DNA of 38,630 nucleotides from Bacillus spongiae (GTDB lineage: Bacteria > Bacillota > Bacilli > Bacillales > Bacillaceae_K): NCBI RefSeq assembly GCF_037120725.1, contig NZ_JBBAXC010000025.1, positions 1 to 38,630 on the forward strand, written 5' to 3'. The notes below the pieces were generated by a model. The model saw nothing but the letters and a program-made list of their open reading frames with translations. It was not told where the DNA came from and made no database searches. The position numbers and the translations under genes are program-made. Shown piece after piece: positions 1-6,926 of this stretch. The first letter of the stretch is position 1. Each line of letters opens with the position of its first letter.

Positions 1-74
1 TCAGTCCGCTCGACTTGCATGTATTAGGCACGCCGCCAGCGTTCGTCCTGAGCCAGGATCAAACTCTCCATAAA
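1..74 (-). rRNA. rrs: 16S rRNA, 5' end (partial)
   Basis: Read on the minus strand, this is the start of a bacterial 16S rRNA, including the universal 27F primer site (AGAGTTTGATCCTGGCTCAG) followed by the conserved GACGAACGCTGGCGGCG stretch. The gene runs off the left edge, so only the first ~74 nt are present. The mature 5' end is placed at the TTTTATGGAGAG sequence by analogy with B. subtilis and may be off by a few bases. The tRNA genes at 177-1359 lie upstream in the same orientation. Confidence 0.97.
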
Positions 75-100
75 AGTAGTTTGACTTGCTCATGTTTTGT

Positions 101-119
101 GTAAGAACTAAGTTCTTAC
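101..119. repeat. 8-bp inverted repeat in the 16S leader
   Basis: GTAAGAAC and GTTCTTAC are separated by 3 nt in the spacer between tRNA-Gly and 16S. On the transcript this gives a small hairpin about 25 nt before mature 16S. The minus-strand text nearby (about 140-170) contains CTTTGAAAACTGAA, which resembles the boxA/antitermination leader common in Bacillus rrn operons. A role in leader folding or processing is inferred. Confidence 0.5.
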
Positions 120-176
120 GTTTAGAATTAACGTTGACGTTTCGTCTTTTCAGTTTTCAAAGTTCAATATTATAAT

Positions 177-250
177 TGGAGCGGGTGATGAGAATCGAAC
201 TCACATCATCAGCTTGGAAGGCTGAGGTTTTACCACTAAACTACACCCGC
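177..250 (-). tRNA. tRNA-Gly(TCC)
   Basis: 74 nt with encoded CCA. The anticodon arm TCAGC-CTTCCAA-GCTGA gives anticodon TCC, and the T-arm GTTCGATTC is present. It is the last tRNA before 16S in the transcript. Confidence 0.96.
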
Positions 251-263
251 ATATTATTTTAAA

Positions 264-340
264 TGGTCGGGAAGACAGGATTTGAACCTGCGACCCCTTG
301 GTCCCAAACCAAGTGCTCTACCAAGCTGAGCTACTTCCCG
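264..340 (-). tRNA. tRNA-Pro(TGG)
   Basis: 77 nt with encoded CCA. The anticodon loop contains TTTGGGA, giving anticodon TGG. The acceptor begins CGGGAAG and the T-arm is GGTTCAAATCC. Confidence 0.96.
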
Positions 341-385
341 TTGCAATTATACTAAGCTAGTTAATCGTAGAGCGAAACAAAATAA

Positions 386-462
386 TGGCGCGCCCGAGAG
401 GAGTCGAACCCCTAACCTTTTGATCCGTAGTCAAACGCTCTATCCAATTGAGCTACGGGCGC
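386..462 (-). tRNA. tRNA-Arg(ACG)
   Basis: 77 nt with encoded CCA. The anticodon loop CTACGGA gives ACG; A34 is normally deaminated to inosine and then reads CGU, CGC and CGA. This isoacceptor would recognise the CGC specifier codon of the T-box upstream of argS at 32191-32193. Confidence 0.96.
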
Positions 463-479
463 ATATAAAGTAAAATATT

Positions 480-566
<87 letters not shown>

Positions 567-586
567 GTCATAAGTCACAAGTACTA

Positions 587-615
587 ATTATATCGACCGA
601 AACTACCATTGTCAA
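587..615 (-). promoter_or_regulatory. Perfect consensus sigma-A promoter inside the tRNA block
   Basis: On the minus strand, TTGACA (610-615) and TATAAT (587-592) are separated by exactly 17 bp. The promoter lies between tRNA-Leu(TAG) and tRNA-Leu(GAG) and would drive Leu(GAG)-Arg-Pro-Gly-16S separately from the upstream tRNAs. Just upstream at 616-632 is a weak palindrome, CACTTTTTTAAAAAGTG. Confidence 0.9.
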
Positions 616-633
616 CACTTTTTTAAAAAGTGA

Positions 634-715
634 TGCGGGTGAAGGGAGTCGAACCCCCACGCCTTACGGCGCCAGATCCTAAGTCTGGTGCGTCTGCCAA
701 TTCCGCCACACCCGC
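634..715 (-). tRNA. tRNA-Leu(TAG), 3' CCA not encoded
   Basis: 82 nt without CCA, class II. The anticodon arm CCAGA-CTTAGGA-TCTGG gives TAG. The acceptor stem GCGGGTG/CACCCGC plus discriminator A is followed by genomic TCA instead of CCA, so the end would need nucleotidyltransferase addition. Confidence 0.95.
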
Positions 716-730
716 TCATTACGTTTATAA

Positions 731-806
731 TGGTGAGCCATGAAGGACTCGAACCTTCGACCCTCTGATTAAAAGTCAGATGCTCTACCAACTGAGCTAA
801 TGGCTC
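731..806 (-). tRNA. tRNA-Lys(TTT)
   Basis: 76 nt with encoded CCA. The anticodon loop CTTTTAA gives TTT and the acceptor begins GAGCCAT. Confidence 0.96.
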
Positions 807-811
807 GTAAA

Positions 812-886
812 TGGCTGGGCTAGCTGGATTCGAACCAACGCATGACGGAGTCAAAGTCCGTTGCCTTACCGCTTGGCTATAGCCCA
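812..886 (-). tRNA. tRNA-Gln(TTG)
   Basis: 75 nt with encoded CCA. The anticodon loop CTTTGAC gives TTG, and the 5' end TGGGCTATAGCC is typical of Gln tRNA. Confidence 0.96.
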
Positions 887-910
887 ACATTTCAATAAAA
901 TGTGTCTTCT

Positions 911-962
911 GCTGTTAACAGCGACAAGAAATATCTTACCACGAATGAACCGTGGTCGTCAA
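911..962 (-). promoter_or_regulatory. Second internal tRNA promoter with two palindromes
   Basis: On the minus strand, TTGACG (957-962) and TAAGAT (933-938) are separated by 18 bp. The spacer is itself an inverted repeat, ACCACG-N7-CGTGGT (938-956). Downstream of the -10 is a perfect 12-bp palindrome, GCTGTTAACAGC (911-922). It would drive Gln-Lys-Leu and everything below. The promoter match is good but not perfect; operator function is speculation. Confidence 0.6.
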
Positions 963-983
963 CAACTTTTTATAAAAAATTAA

Positions 984-1060
984 TGGCGGTCCGGACGGGA
1001 CTCGAACCCGCGACCTCCTGCGTGACAGGCAGGCATTCTAACCAACTGAACTACCGGACC
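984..1060 (-). tRNA. tRNA-Asp(GTC)
   Basis: 77 nt with encoded CCA. The anticodon loop CTGTCAC gives GTC. As I recall, B. subtilis trnS runs Asn-Ser-Glu-Gln-Lys-Leu-Leu, so this Asp gene is an extra member at this position. Confidence 0.96.
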
Positions 1061-1107
1061 AAAGGATGAAATAAGAAAAGGAAATGAGAATCCTCATTTC
1101 CCAATGA

Positions 1108-1179
1108 TGACCCGTACGGGATTCGAACCCGTGTTACCGCCGTGAAAGGGCGGTGTCTTAACCGCTTGACCAACGGGCC
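1108..1179 (-). tRNA. tRNA-Glu(TTC), 3' CCA not encoded
   Basis: 72 nt without CCA. The anticodon loop CTTTCAC gives TTC and the 5' end is GGCCCGTTGG. The discriminator A is followed by genomic TCA rather than CCA, as in tRNA-Leu(TAG) of this block. Confidence 0.95.
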
Positions 1180-1186
1180 AAATTAC

Positions 1187-1277
1187 TGGCGGAGAAGGAG
1201 GGATTTGAACCCTCGCGCCGGTTACCCGACCTACACCCTTAGCAGGGGCGCCTCTTCAGCCACTTGAGTACTTCTCC
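1187..1277 (-). tRNA. tRNA-Ser(GCT)
   Basis: 91-nt class II tRNA with encoded CCA and a long variable arm. Anticodon GCT lies in CCCCTGCTAAGGG, and the acceptor is GGAGAAG/CTTCTCC. Confidence 0.95.
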
Positions 1278-1284
1278 AATTATA

Positions 1285-1359
1285 TGGCTCCGCAGGCAGG
1301 ATTCGAACCTGCGACCGATCGGTTAACAGCCGATAGCTCTACCACTGAGCTACTGCGGA
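1285..1359 (-). tRNA. tRNA-Asn(GTT)
   Basis: 75 nt with encoded CCA. The anticodon loop CTGTTAA gives GTT and the 5' end is TCCGCAGTAGCTC. It is the first gene of the tRNA-16S transcript, about 25 nt after the predicted start site. Confidence 0.96.
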
Positions 1360-1389
1360 ATAATGTATTGTTTAATATCGACAAAACAA

Positions 1390-1418
1390 ATTATATATAA
1401 TTCTTATAAATGTGTCAA
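1390..1418 (-). promoter_or_regulatory. Perfect consensus sigma-A promoter of the tRNA-16S operon
   Basis: On the minus strand, TTGACA (1413-1418) and TATAAT (1390-1395) have exactly 17 bp between them. An AT-rich stretch lies upstream, as in rRNA UP elements. Initiation is expected near 1383, before tRNA-Asn. Confidence 0.92.
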
Positions 1419-1439
1419 TACATGAAGAATAAATAAAAG

Positions 1440-1901
1440 TTATTCATTATTTAGGATCATATGGATTTTTCCCCGACAACGCCCGCAAACATATTTATTA
1501 ATATTCATGCGCTTCTTTCTAACATACCTTTGATCACATTGATTACATTGATATAAATATTCCCTTTTTTGTTTTTGCCTCGAAGAAGGGAGGTGAGCAC
1601 AATGTCTAGGTGCTCCAACTTTATGAAGTAACTGTTTAAAATCTTGATCCCGGTGTTGGTATCCTTTGTTTTCTAAATGGAGGTGGTAATGACAAAGTTC
1701 ATGCTTAATAATACTAATTAATTCCTGAATTCCTAATTCATCATAATACTTTCTATTTAGTTCAATATGATGTTCCTGCAACAAATATCTACCACCAGTT
1801 GTCCTCAATCTATCATTGAAATACGCCTTGTGTAAAAAAGGCTTTTGAAAACTGTCTATTGAGATTGATTCAACTAAAGCTTGAAGCTCCTCTTCCTTCA
1901 T
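1440..1901 (-). CDS. ydcK: SprT-like zinc metalloprotease-fold protein (YdcK type)
   Basis: 153 residues, about the usual size of the bacterial SprT/YdcK family. A zincin-type HExxH motif is seen as HELCH near residue 67, with further His residues just after it ([16 protein letters not shown] region). A C-terminal zinc ribbon has two CxxC pairs (CNQCDQR near 118 and CGRCRG near 140). Family knowledge links SprT domains to DNA-protein crosslink proteolysis (eukaryotic SPRTN), but the bacterial YdcK role is not established. The ATG follows an AAAGGATAG ribosome site. In B. subtilis ydcK also sits between cmpA/tex and trnS, matching this order. The stop lies about 20 bp before the tRNA promoter -35. 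Confidence 0.88.
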   Translation of the reverse strand: MKEEELQALVESISIDSFQKPFLHKAYFNDRLRTTGGRYLLQEHHIELNRKYYDELGIQELISIIKHELCHYHLHLENKGYQHRDQDFKQLLHKVGAPRHCAHLPSSRQKQKREYLYQCNQCDQRYVRKKRMNINKYVCGRCRGKIHMILNNE

Positions 1902-1943
1902 AAAAATCTATCCTTTCCTCCCGAACATGACAAACTATTATAA

Positions 1944-1951
1944 CATACATT
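1944..1951 (+). promoter_or_regulatory. Candidate sigma-E -10 element for cmpA
   Basis: CATACATT matches the sigma-E -10 consensus CATACANT and lies 41 bp before the cmpA ATG. No clear -35 was found. cmpA is a sporulation gene in B. subtilis, which makes mother-cell control plausible. Confidence 0.4.
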
Positions 1952-1992
1952 AAATTATACTTATTCATTTGAATAATAAAGGAGGGCTCCCT

Positions 1993-2142
1993 ATGCCAAA
2001 GTGGCTTCAAAATCAAATGAAAAGAGCTTTTTTAGAAAAGGACCGTTACCAAATTAAGCTGTTAAATCAATGCTGGTTTTTTTACACAAAAAACACTACT
2101 CGTAAGCAGTGTTTTTTATTTTATTCCCTAGTTGGAATTTAA
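1993..2142 (+). CDS. cmpA: Cortex morphogenetic protein CmpA, C-terminally extended
   Basis: A 49-residue plus-strand gene between the minus-strand ydcK and tex genes. It starts MPKWLQNQMKRAFLEKDRYQ, and residues 20-29 read QIKLLNQCWF. As I recall, this matches B. subtilis CmpA (37 aa, MPNWLKKQMQKAFLEKDNYQ...). CmpA is a mother-cell sporulation protein acting in a quality-control pathway with ClpXP and SpoIVA during cortex/coat assembly. A strong AAAGGAGG site precedes the ATG. Oddly, the frame does not stop near residue 37 but continues through the hairpin at 2088-2117 and overlaps the 3' end of tex by 15 bp, so about 12 residues are unlike the known protein. Identification is strong; the tail is probably an effect of stop-codon loss. 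Confidence 0.87.
   Translation: MPKWLQNQMKRAFLEKDRYQIKLLNQCWFFYTKNTTRKQCFLFYSLVGI
2088..2117. terminator. Bidirectional terminator, cmpA / tex
   Basis: AAAAAACACT pairs with AGTGTTTTTT around a 10-nt loop, with T-runs on both strands. It lies 10 bp past the tex stop and inside the 3' part of the cmpA frame. Confidence 0.85.
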
Positions 2143-4302
2143 CATCGTCAAAGAAACTCTCCCTTTGCCAACATCGACACTTTCAACCCAAACCGTCACT
2201 ACATCACCTACTGATACAACCTCTAATGGATGCTTAACAAATCCCTCTTTTAATTTCGAGATATGTACAAGTCCGTCTTGTTTCACTCCTATATCTACAA
2301 AAGCACCAAAGTCAACAACGTTTCTAACTGTCCCTTGGAGCTCCATCCCCTTCATTAGATCCTCCATTTTTAATACATCCTTTTTTAATAACGGCTTCGG
2401 AAGATCATCTCGCGGGTCTCGGCCTGGTAGAATAAGCGCATCTAAAATATCCTTCAAAGTATGTTCTCCTATTCCTAGACGCTCTCCTATTTCCTCTACC
2501 CTTTGAGCCTTCACAGCATCCTTTAGCTCTTCACTTCCCAATAGTGATGTTGAGAGCTGTAGCTCATCTAATAAATCATGCACTTTTCGATAATTCTCCG
2601 GGTGTATTGAGGTATTATCAAGAGGCTCCTCCCCGTCTAATATTCGTAAAAATCCTACACATTGCTCATATGTCTTCTCCCCCAACCTAGGAATCTTCCT
2701 TAATTCCTTTCGGTTGTAGAAACGCCCCTCTTCTTCTCTTCGTTTAACGATATTATTTGCTACCGTTTTTGAAAGCCCTGCTACATACTGAAGCAACGAG
2801 GAAGAAGCTGTATTTACATTGACCCCAACACGGTTTACTGCCGTTTCCACTACAAAACTAAGTGACTCGTTTATTTTCTTTTGCGATACATCATGTTGAT
2901 ATTGCCCGACACCTACTGATTTTGGATCAATTTTCACCAATTCCGCTAATGGGTCTTGCAACCTGCGAGCAATAGAGACTGCACTTCTTTCTTCAACCTG
3001 AAGATTAGGAAATTCTTCTCTTGCTAATTCAGACGCAGAATACACACTCGCTCCAGCTTCATTTACGATTAAATAGGATACATCCGACTTGACCTTTTTT
3101 AAAATGGATACAATAAACTGCTCTGTCTCTCGAGAAGCAGTTCCATTTCCTATTGCGACTATCTCAATATTGAATTTTTTAATACACTCCATCACCTTTT
3201 TCTCAGCTTCTTCTAGCCTTGCCTTTGGTGGATGGGGATAGACGACATCAATATTTAATACCTTTCCCGTTTCATCTACTACCGCAAGTTTACACCCTGT
3301 ACGGTAAGCAGGATCTACACCCAAGACCATTTTTCCTTTTAATGGAGGTTGTAATAGTAGGTTCCTTAGGTTTTCTGCAAAGATGTGAATGGCTTGCTCT
3401 TCTGCCTTTTCCGTTAATTCATTGCGAATCTCTCGTTCAATTGAAGGTTGTAATAGTCTTTTATATGCGTCTTCAATTGACTCTTCAAGTATATCTACTG
3501 AAGATGAATGAACGTTCTTAATTACTTGCCTCTTCAAGAAGGAGTGAATATTTTCTATTGGTGGAATAATAGAAACCCTCAGCACCTCTTCCTTTTCACC
3601 TCGATTCATTGCCAACACACGATGTGGAACAATTCGAGAGATAGGCTCTTCATAGTCATAATACATTTCAAAGATATTTTTTTCGTCTTTTTCCTTATTC
3701 TTTTCCTTTGAAGCTATTGCTCCTTTTCGAAACGTTTCCTTACGTACCCATTCTCGGTAATTCGCAGAATCAGATATTTTTTCAGCAATGATATCTTTTG
3801 CCCCCTGGATTGCTTCTTCTACTCCGTATACTTCCTTCTCTTCAGATAGATACGCATCCGCTTCCTTTTCGACATCTGTCTTCGGATCGTTAAGTAACCA
3901 GTTGGCGAAAGGTTCTAGCCCTTTTTCTTTCGCAATTGTTGCTTTCGTCCTTCTTTTTTGTTTATACGGACGGTACAGATCTTCTACTTGCTGTAATTTT
4001 CCAGCTAAATGAATTTTCTTCGAAAGGTCTTCCGTCAACTTCCCTTGTTCCTCAATTAAACGGAGTACTTCTTTTTTTCGTTGTGCTAAATTTTGTAAAT
4101 AAGCATACCTTTCCATAATCGATCGAATTTGCACTTCATCTAATGCACCTGTCATCTCTTTTCGATACCTTGCGATAAATGGTACCGTATTTCCTTCATC
4201 TAATAGAGAAATAACATTTCGAACTTGTTCCCATTTTAACCCTAACTCTTGTTGCATTTGCTTAATTAAGTGATTATTATTTCCTTCAACTTCTGTTAAC
4301 AT
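2128..4302 (-). CDS. tex: Tex-family RNA-binding protein (S1 domain; YdcI)
   Basis: 724 residues, close to the ~720 of B. subtilis YdcI. In order: the helical Tex N-terminal region (about 1-190), a YqgF/RuvC-like RNase H fold (about 325-450, starting MVLGVDPAYRTGCKLAVVDE), helix-hairpin-helix repeats (about 490-560) and a C-terminal S1 RNA-binding domain (about 645-720, with GTVRNVVDFGAFVDIG). The Tex family binds nucleic acid and affects transcription in Bordetella and pneumococcus; the molecular role in Bacillus is not firm. The ATG follows GGAGGG. The gene is transcribed alone, facing cmpA. In B. subtilis the sigB operon lies between ndoA and this region; here it does not. Confidence 0.95.
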   Translation of the reverse strand: MLTEVEGNNNHLIKQMQQELGLKWEQVRNVISLLDEGNTVPFIARYRKEMTGALDEVQIRSIMERYAYLQNLAQRKKEVLRLIEEQGKLTEDLSKKIHLAGKLQQVEDLYRPYKQKRRTKATIAKEKGLEPFANWLLNDPKTDVEKEADAYLSEEKEVYGVEEAIQGAKDIIAEKISDSANYREWVRKETFRKGAIASKEKNKEKDEKNIFEMYYDYEEPISRIVPHRVLAMNRGEKEEVLRVSIIPPIENIHSFLKRQVIKNVHSSSVDILEESIEDAYKRLLQPSIEREIRNELTEKAEEQAIHIFAENLRNLLLQPPLKGKMVLGVDPAYRTGCKLAVVDETGKVLNIDVVYPHPPKARLEEAEKKVMECIKKFNIEIVAIGNGTASRETEQFIVSILKKVKSDVSYLIVNEAGASVYSASELAREEFPNLQVEERSAVSIARRLQDPLAELVKIDPKSVGVGQYQHDVSQKKINESLSFVVETAVNRVGVNVNTASSSLLQYVAGLSKTVANNIVKRREEEGRFYNRKELRKIPRLGEKTYEQCVGFLRILDGEEPLDNTSIHPENYRKVHDLLDELQLSTSLLGSEELKDAVKAQRVEEIGERLGIGEHTLKDILDALILPGRDPRDDLPKPLLKKDVLKMEDLMKGMELQGTVRNVVDFGAFVDIGVKQDGLVHISKLKEGFVKHPLEVVSVGDVVTVWVESVDVGKGRVSLTMLNSN

Positions 4303-4643
4303 AGTTATCTTCCCTCCACCTCCAAGAACCTTGTTTTATTTTACCACATGTCTCTTTCTCAACTAATTCTGGAAAATCAGAACCCCTCCACTCAAAATCG
4401 AAGCACATCCTTCATTGCCTCCAAGAAAACTCAGCCAATTAACTAGGCTAATTGAAAATAGCACCTTATAAATTAATCTTTTTCAAAGTCTCTATTTTAT
4501 CAGGTACTTTATAAACAATAACAACACTTAGTTTAGATGTTCTTGTCGAACATAACGAAATACCTGAAAGATACAACAGGACCCACCTACCTTTTCGTAA
4601 TCGTTCACCACTATTTTCACCCTTTTTAAAGCCATTCAACAAC
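4303..4643. other. Intergenic gap where B. subtilis carries rsb/sigB
   Basis: I see no credible gene. A 70-codon minus-strand frame at 4466-4678 runs through the ndoA terminator, has no ribosome site and low-complexity composition. In B. subtilis, as recalled, rsbR-rsbS-rsbT-rsbU-rsbV-rsbW-sigB-rsbX occupies this position. Confidence 0.6.
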
Positions 4644-4675
4644 AAAAAAGCCCTTCTTTTAAAAAGAAGAGCTTT
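4644..4675 (-). terminator. Terminator of ndoAI-ndoA
   Basis: On the minus strand, AAAGCTCTTCTTTT pairs with AAAAGAAGGGCTTT and is followed by a T-run. It starts 7 bp past the ndoA stop. Confidence 0.88.
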
Positions 4676-4682
4676 CAAAATA

Positions 4683-5033
4683 TTAAAACTGTATAAGGCC
4701 TAAACTAATCTGCAAGGCATCGTCTACTTTATCCATCATTTCATCATCTAAATGCGTGATTTTATCCGTTAAACGCTGTTTATCAATCGTTCTTACTTGT
4801 TCAAGTAAGATTACGGAATCTCTTTCAAAGCCGTAACGCTTTGCATCAATCTCAACATGGGTAGGCAGTTTTGCTTTCTGAATTTGTGCGGTAATAGCAG
4901 CAACGATTACAGTGGGGCTAAACCGATTCCCAATGTCATTTTGCAGGACTAGTACAGGTCGTACACCACCTTGCTCAGAACCAACGACAGGAGATAGATC
5001 TGCAAAATACACGTCACCACGCTTAACTATCAA
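4683..5033 (-). CDS. ndoA: EndoA/MazF-type endoribonuclease toxin
   Basis: 116 residues, near-identical in size and sequence to B. subtilis EndoA (begins [20 protein letters not shown]). It is a MazF-fold, sequence-specific mRNA endonuclease; in B. subtilis it cleaves at UACAU and is inhibited by the antitoxin NdoAI. The conserved PVVGSEQGG loop and RPVLV strand are present. The start is TTG with GGAGG 8 nt upstream overlapping the ndoAI stop, so the two genes are translationally linked with a 4-bp gap. In B. subtilis this pair precedes the sigB operon; here it ends at its own terminator. Confidence 0.96.
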   Translation of the reverse strand: MIVKRGDVYFADLSPVVGSEQGGVRPVLVLQNDIGNRFSPTVIVAAITAQIQKAKLPTHVEIDAKRYGFERDSVILLEQVRTIDKQRLTDKITHLDDEMMDKVDDALQISLGLIQF

Positions 5034-5037
5034 AGGA

Positions 5038-5319
5038 TTAGCCTCCGCTTACTAAGCGTTCTACAGTATGTTCTGCCTCGAATTCAGCTTGCATCGCTTC
5101 AGAAGCAATGGCAAGATTGATTTTCGCCATCTCCATATAACCCCGTCTCATTGATTCACGAAGTTGTCGTTTCTTACGTTCACGCAAATACATCTTTGTC
5201 GCACGATAGATAAACTCGTTACGATTTAAATTTTCTTGTTTAGCAAAGCCGTCTAATTCTGTTAGTAGCTGTTGCGGTAAGCGAATTAAGATTTCTGTTG
5301 TTGCGCTGGATTCAGACAC
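5038..5319 (-). CDS. ndoAI: EndoAI antitoxin (ribbon-helix-helix)
   Basis: 93 residues. The N-terminal ribbon-helix-helix (about 5-50, [20 protein letters not shown]) would bind operator DNA and dimerise, and the C-terminal part wraps the toxin. The start is GTG preceded by GGAGGTG. It lies directly upstream of the toxin gene and downstream of alr, the B. subtilis order. Family knowledge says the antitoxin neutralises EndoA and autoregulates. Confidence 0.95.
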   Translation of the reverse strand: MSESSATTEILIRLPQQLLTELDGFAKQENLNRNEFIYRATKMYLRERKKRQLRESMRRGYMEMAKINLAIASEAMQAEFEAEHTVERLVSGG

Positions 5320-5368
5320 AAACTACACCTCCACCATCAATACGTACCGATTCAATTTTTTCTTCTTA

Positions 5369-5377
5369 ATCATACCA
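5369..5377 (-). promoter_or_regulatory. Extended -10 promoter candidate for ndoAI-ndoA
   Basis: On the minus strand TGGTATGAT (TGn plus TATGAT) lies about 50 nt before the ndoAI start. A TTGACT upstream is 22 bp away, too far for a -35. No consensus -35 at 17 bp. Confidence 0.5.
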
Positions 5378-5458
5378 CTTCTGAATAAAGAAAGAAAGTC
5401 AAATTCCTGTACCATCACTATTATTATCAGAAGAAGGGAAAAATTATGCATCAATTCC

Positions 5459-6649
5459 CTATTCAATATCATTATTGATAAAATCACTTGATGCTAGAAG
5501 CTGATTAACAACCTCAATCGGTTCGTTTTCTTTAAAATAAATACGTGGTACTCTAGGAGATAGTAAACAAGCAATTTCATAATTGATTGTGTCTAACCGC
5601 TCAGCAATTTCGTCTACGGATATACACTCGTCTCCTTGTTTCCCTATTAAGGTAACTTTCGTTCCAACCTCCACTTCATACGGAACCTTAACCATACATT
5701 GATCCATACAGACTCTCCCTACAATAGGAGCTCGAAAACCATTGATAAGAACCTCTTGCCCTTGTAGCCCCCTCAACCAGCCGTCCGCATACCCAATTGG
5801 TAACGTTATAATCCACTCGTCTTTTTCTGTTTCATACGTCGCCCCATAGCTGATTTTTTCCCCAGCATCAAGTTTTTTCACATGAACCACTCTCGTATGA
5901 AGCGAAAGCACTTCCTTTAATGGATACGGTAAGAGAGGAACCATTTCCTTTGAAGGAGATAAGCCGTACATTGCGATTCCAAACCTTACTGTATTAAAAT
6001 AAGACTCTGGAAAACGTAATGAAGCGCCACTATTGGCAGTATGGATGTACTTAGGTTTAGATTTAAGAACTTGAAGCAACCAATTAAAACGTTTAAGCTG
6101 TTCTTGTACATAGTCATCGTCTACTTCATCTGAAGTAGCGAAATGGGTAAAGACCCCTTCGAGCATAAAAGATTTACTTTGAGAAATCTTTCGTTCAATG
6201 TCTTCTAGCTCTGATTGTGACCGAACACCGACCCTTCCCATTCCAGTATCACATTTAATATGCAATTTAAGCTCTTGATCTTCTCCAACATAATCCTCCG
6301 CCGTCAGCAACCAATCCATACTAAAGACAGTCAAGGTAATGTTATGCTCTATAGCAATATTGGCATCCTTTGGTCGTGTCGCACCTAATACAAGAATTGG
6401 AGATGTAATTCCATGCTTTCTTAAACGAATAGCCTCGTCTAAAAAAGCGACGGCCAACCCCTCAGCACCAGACTCAATCGCCGTTCTAGCTACTTGGATA
6501 TCTCCATGCCCATATGCATTCGCCTTTACAGCAACAAATACACTTACATCATCTGGCAAGTGTTTTTTTAATTGTATTATATTATACGCTACATTATCTA
6601 AATTAATTTCTACCCATGTATCTCTAAAAAACGGTTTCTGCAGCTCCAA
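5459..6649 (-). CDS. alr: Alanine racemase
   Basis: 396 residues, usual size for Alr. It interconverts L- and D-alanine for peptidoglycan using pyridoxal phosphate. The PLP lysine is K42 in [10 protein letters not shown]; the second catalytic base is Y268 in ISYGATY. The TIM barrel spans about 1-245 and the C-terminal beta domain follows. The start is TTG after GGAAG. D-alanine made here feeds Ddl, encoded further up the same strand at 16685-17755. Minus-strand neighbours ydcC and ndoAI are as in B. subtilis. Confidence 0.97.
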   Translation of the reverse strand: MELQKPFFRDTWVEINLDNVAYNIIQLKKHLPDDVSVFVAVKANAYGHGDIQVARTAIESGAEGLAVAFLDEAIRLRKHGITSPILVLGATRPKDANIAIEHNITLTVFSMDWLLTAEDYVGEDQELKLHIKCDTGMGRVGVRSQSELEDIERKISQSKSFMLEGVFTHFATSDEVDDDYVQEQLKRFNWLLQVLKSKPKYIHTANSGASLRFPESYFNTVRFGIAMYGLSPSKEMVPLLPYPLKEVLSLHTRVVHVKKLDAGEKISYGATYETEKDEWIITLPIGYADGWLRGLQGQEVLINGFRAPIVGRVCMDQCMVKVPYEVEVGTKVTLIGKQGDECISVDEIAERLDTINYEIACLLSPRVPRIYFKENEPIEVVNQLLASSDFINNDIE

Positions 6650-6848
6650 ACGGTCACTTCCTTAATCTTTAAAGCATTTACGGTTTGAACAAATGACCAT
6701 ACCTTCAATTTCAATTTAAATCGTGTTTCTATCTTGTTCACCTTTTCGTGCTATTCACTCTTTCTATCTCCTTTATTTTAACAGATGATTAGCAGTATTT
6801 CATACTATTGAGTCAAATCTCGTTACAAACAATTAGATTAACTTTTTC

Positions 6849-6870
6849 CATCTAAGGCGTATTTTAGATG
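6849..6870. repeat. 7-bp inverted repeat upstream of alr
   Basis: CATCTAA-N8-TTAGATG lies between the ydcC terminator and alr. Placement is compatible with an operator or a leader hairpin, but nothing assigns a function. Confidence 0.4.
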
Positions 6871-6891
6871 CTACATTTATCTTTCTTCAGA

Positions 6892-6922
6892 AAAAAACAA
6901 GCCCTAGATGGGCTTGTTTTTT
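6892..6922 (-). terminator. Terminator after ydcC
   Basis: AAAAAACAAGCCC pairs with GGGCTTGTTTTTT, a 13-bp perfect stem with a 5-nt loop, immediately after the ydcC stop. Confidence 0.92.
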
Positions 6923-6926
6923 CCCG

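Noticed and set aside
612-890. 92-codon minus-strand frame
   Set aside because: It runs through the tRNA-Leu, tRNA-Lys and tRNA-Gln genes and is explained by them.
4466-4678. 70-codon minus-strand frame after ndoA
   Set aside because: It includes the ndoA terminator, has no ribosome site and no recognisable protein pattern.
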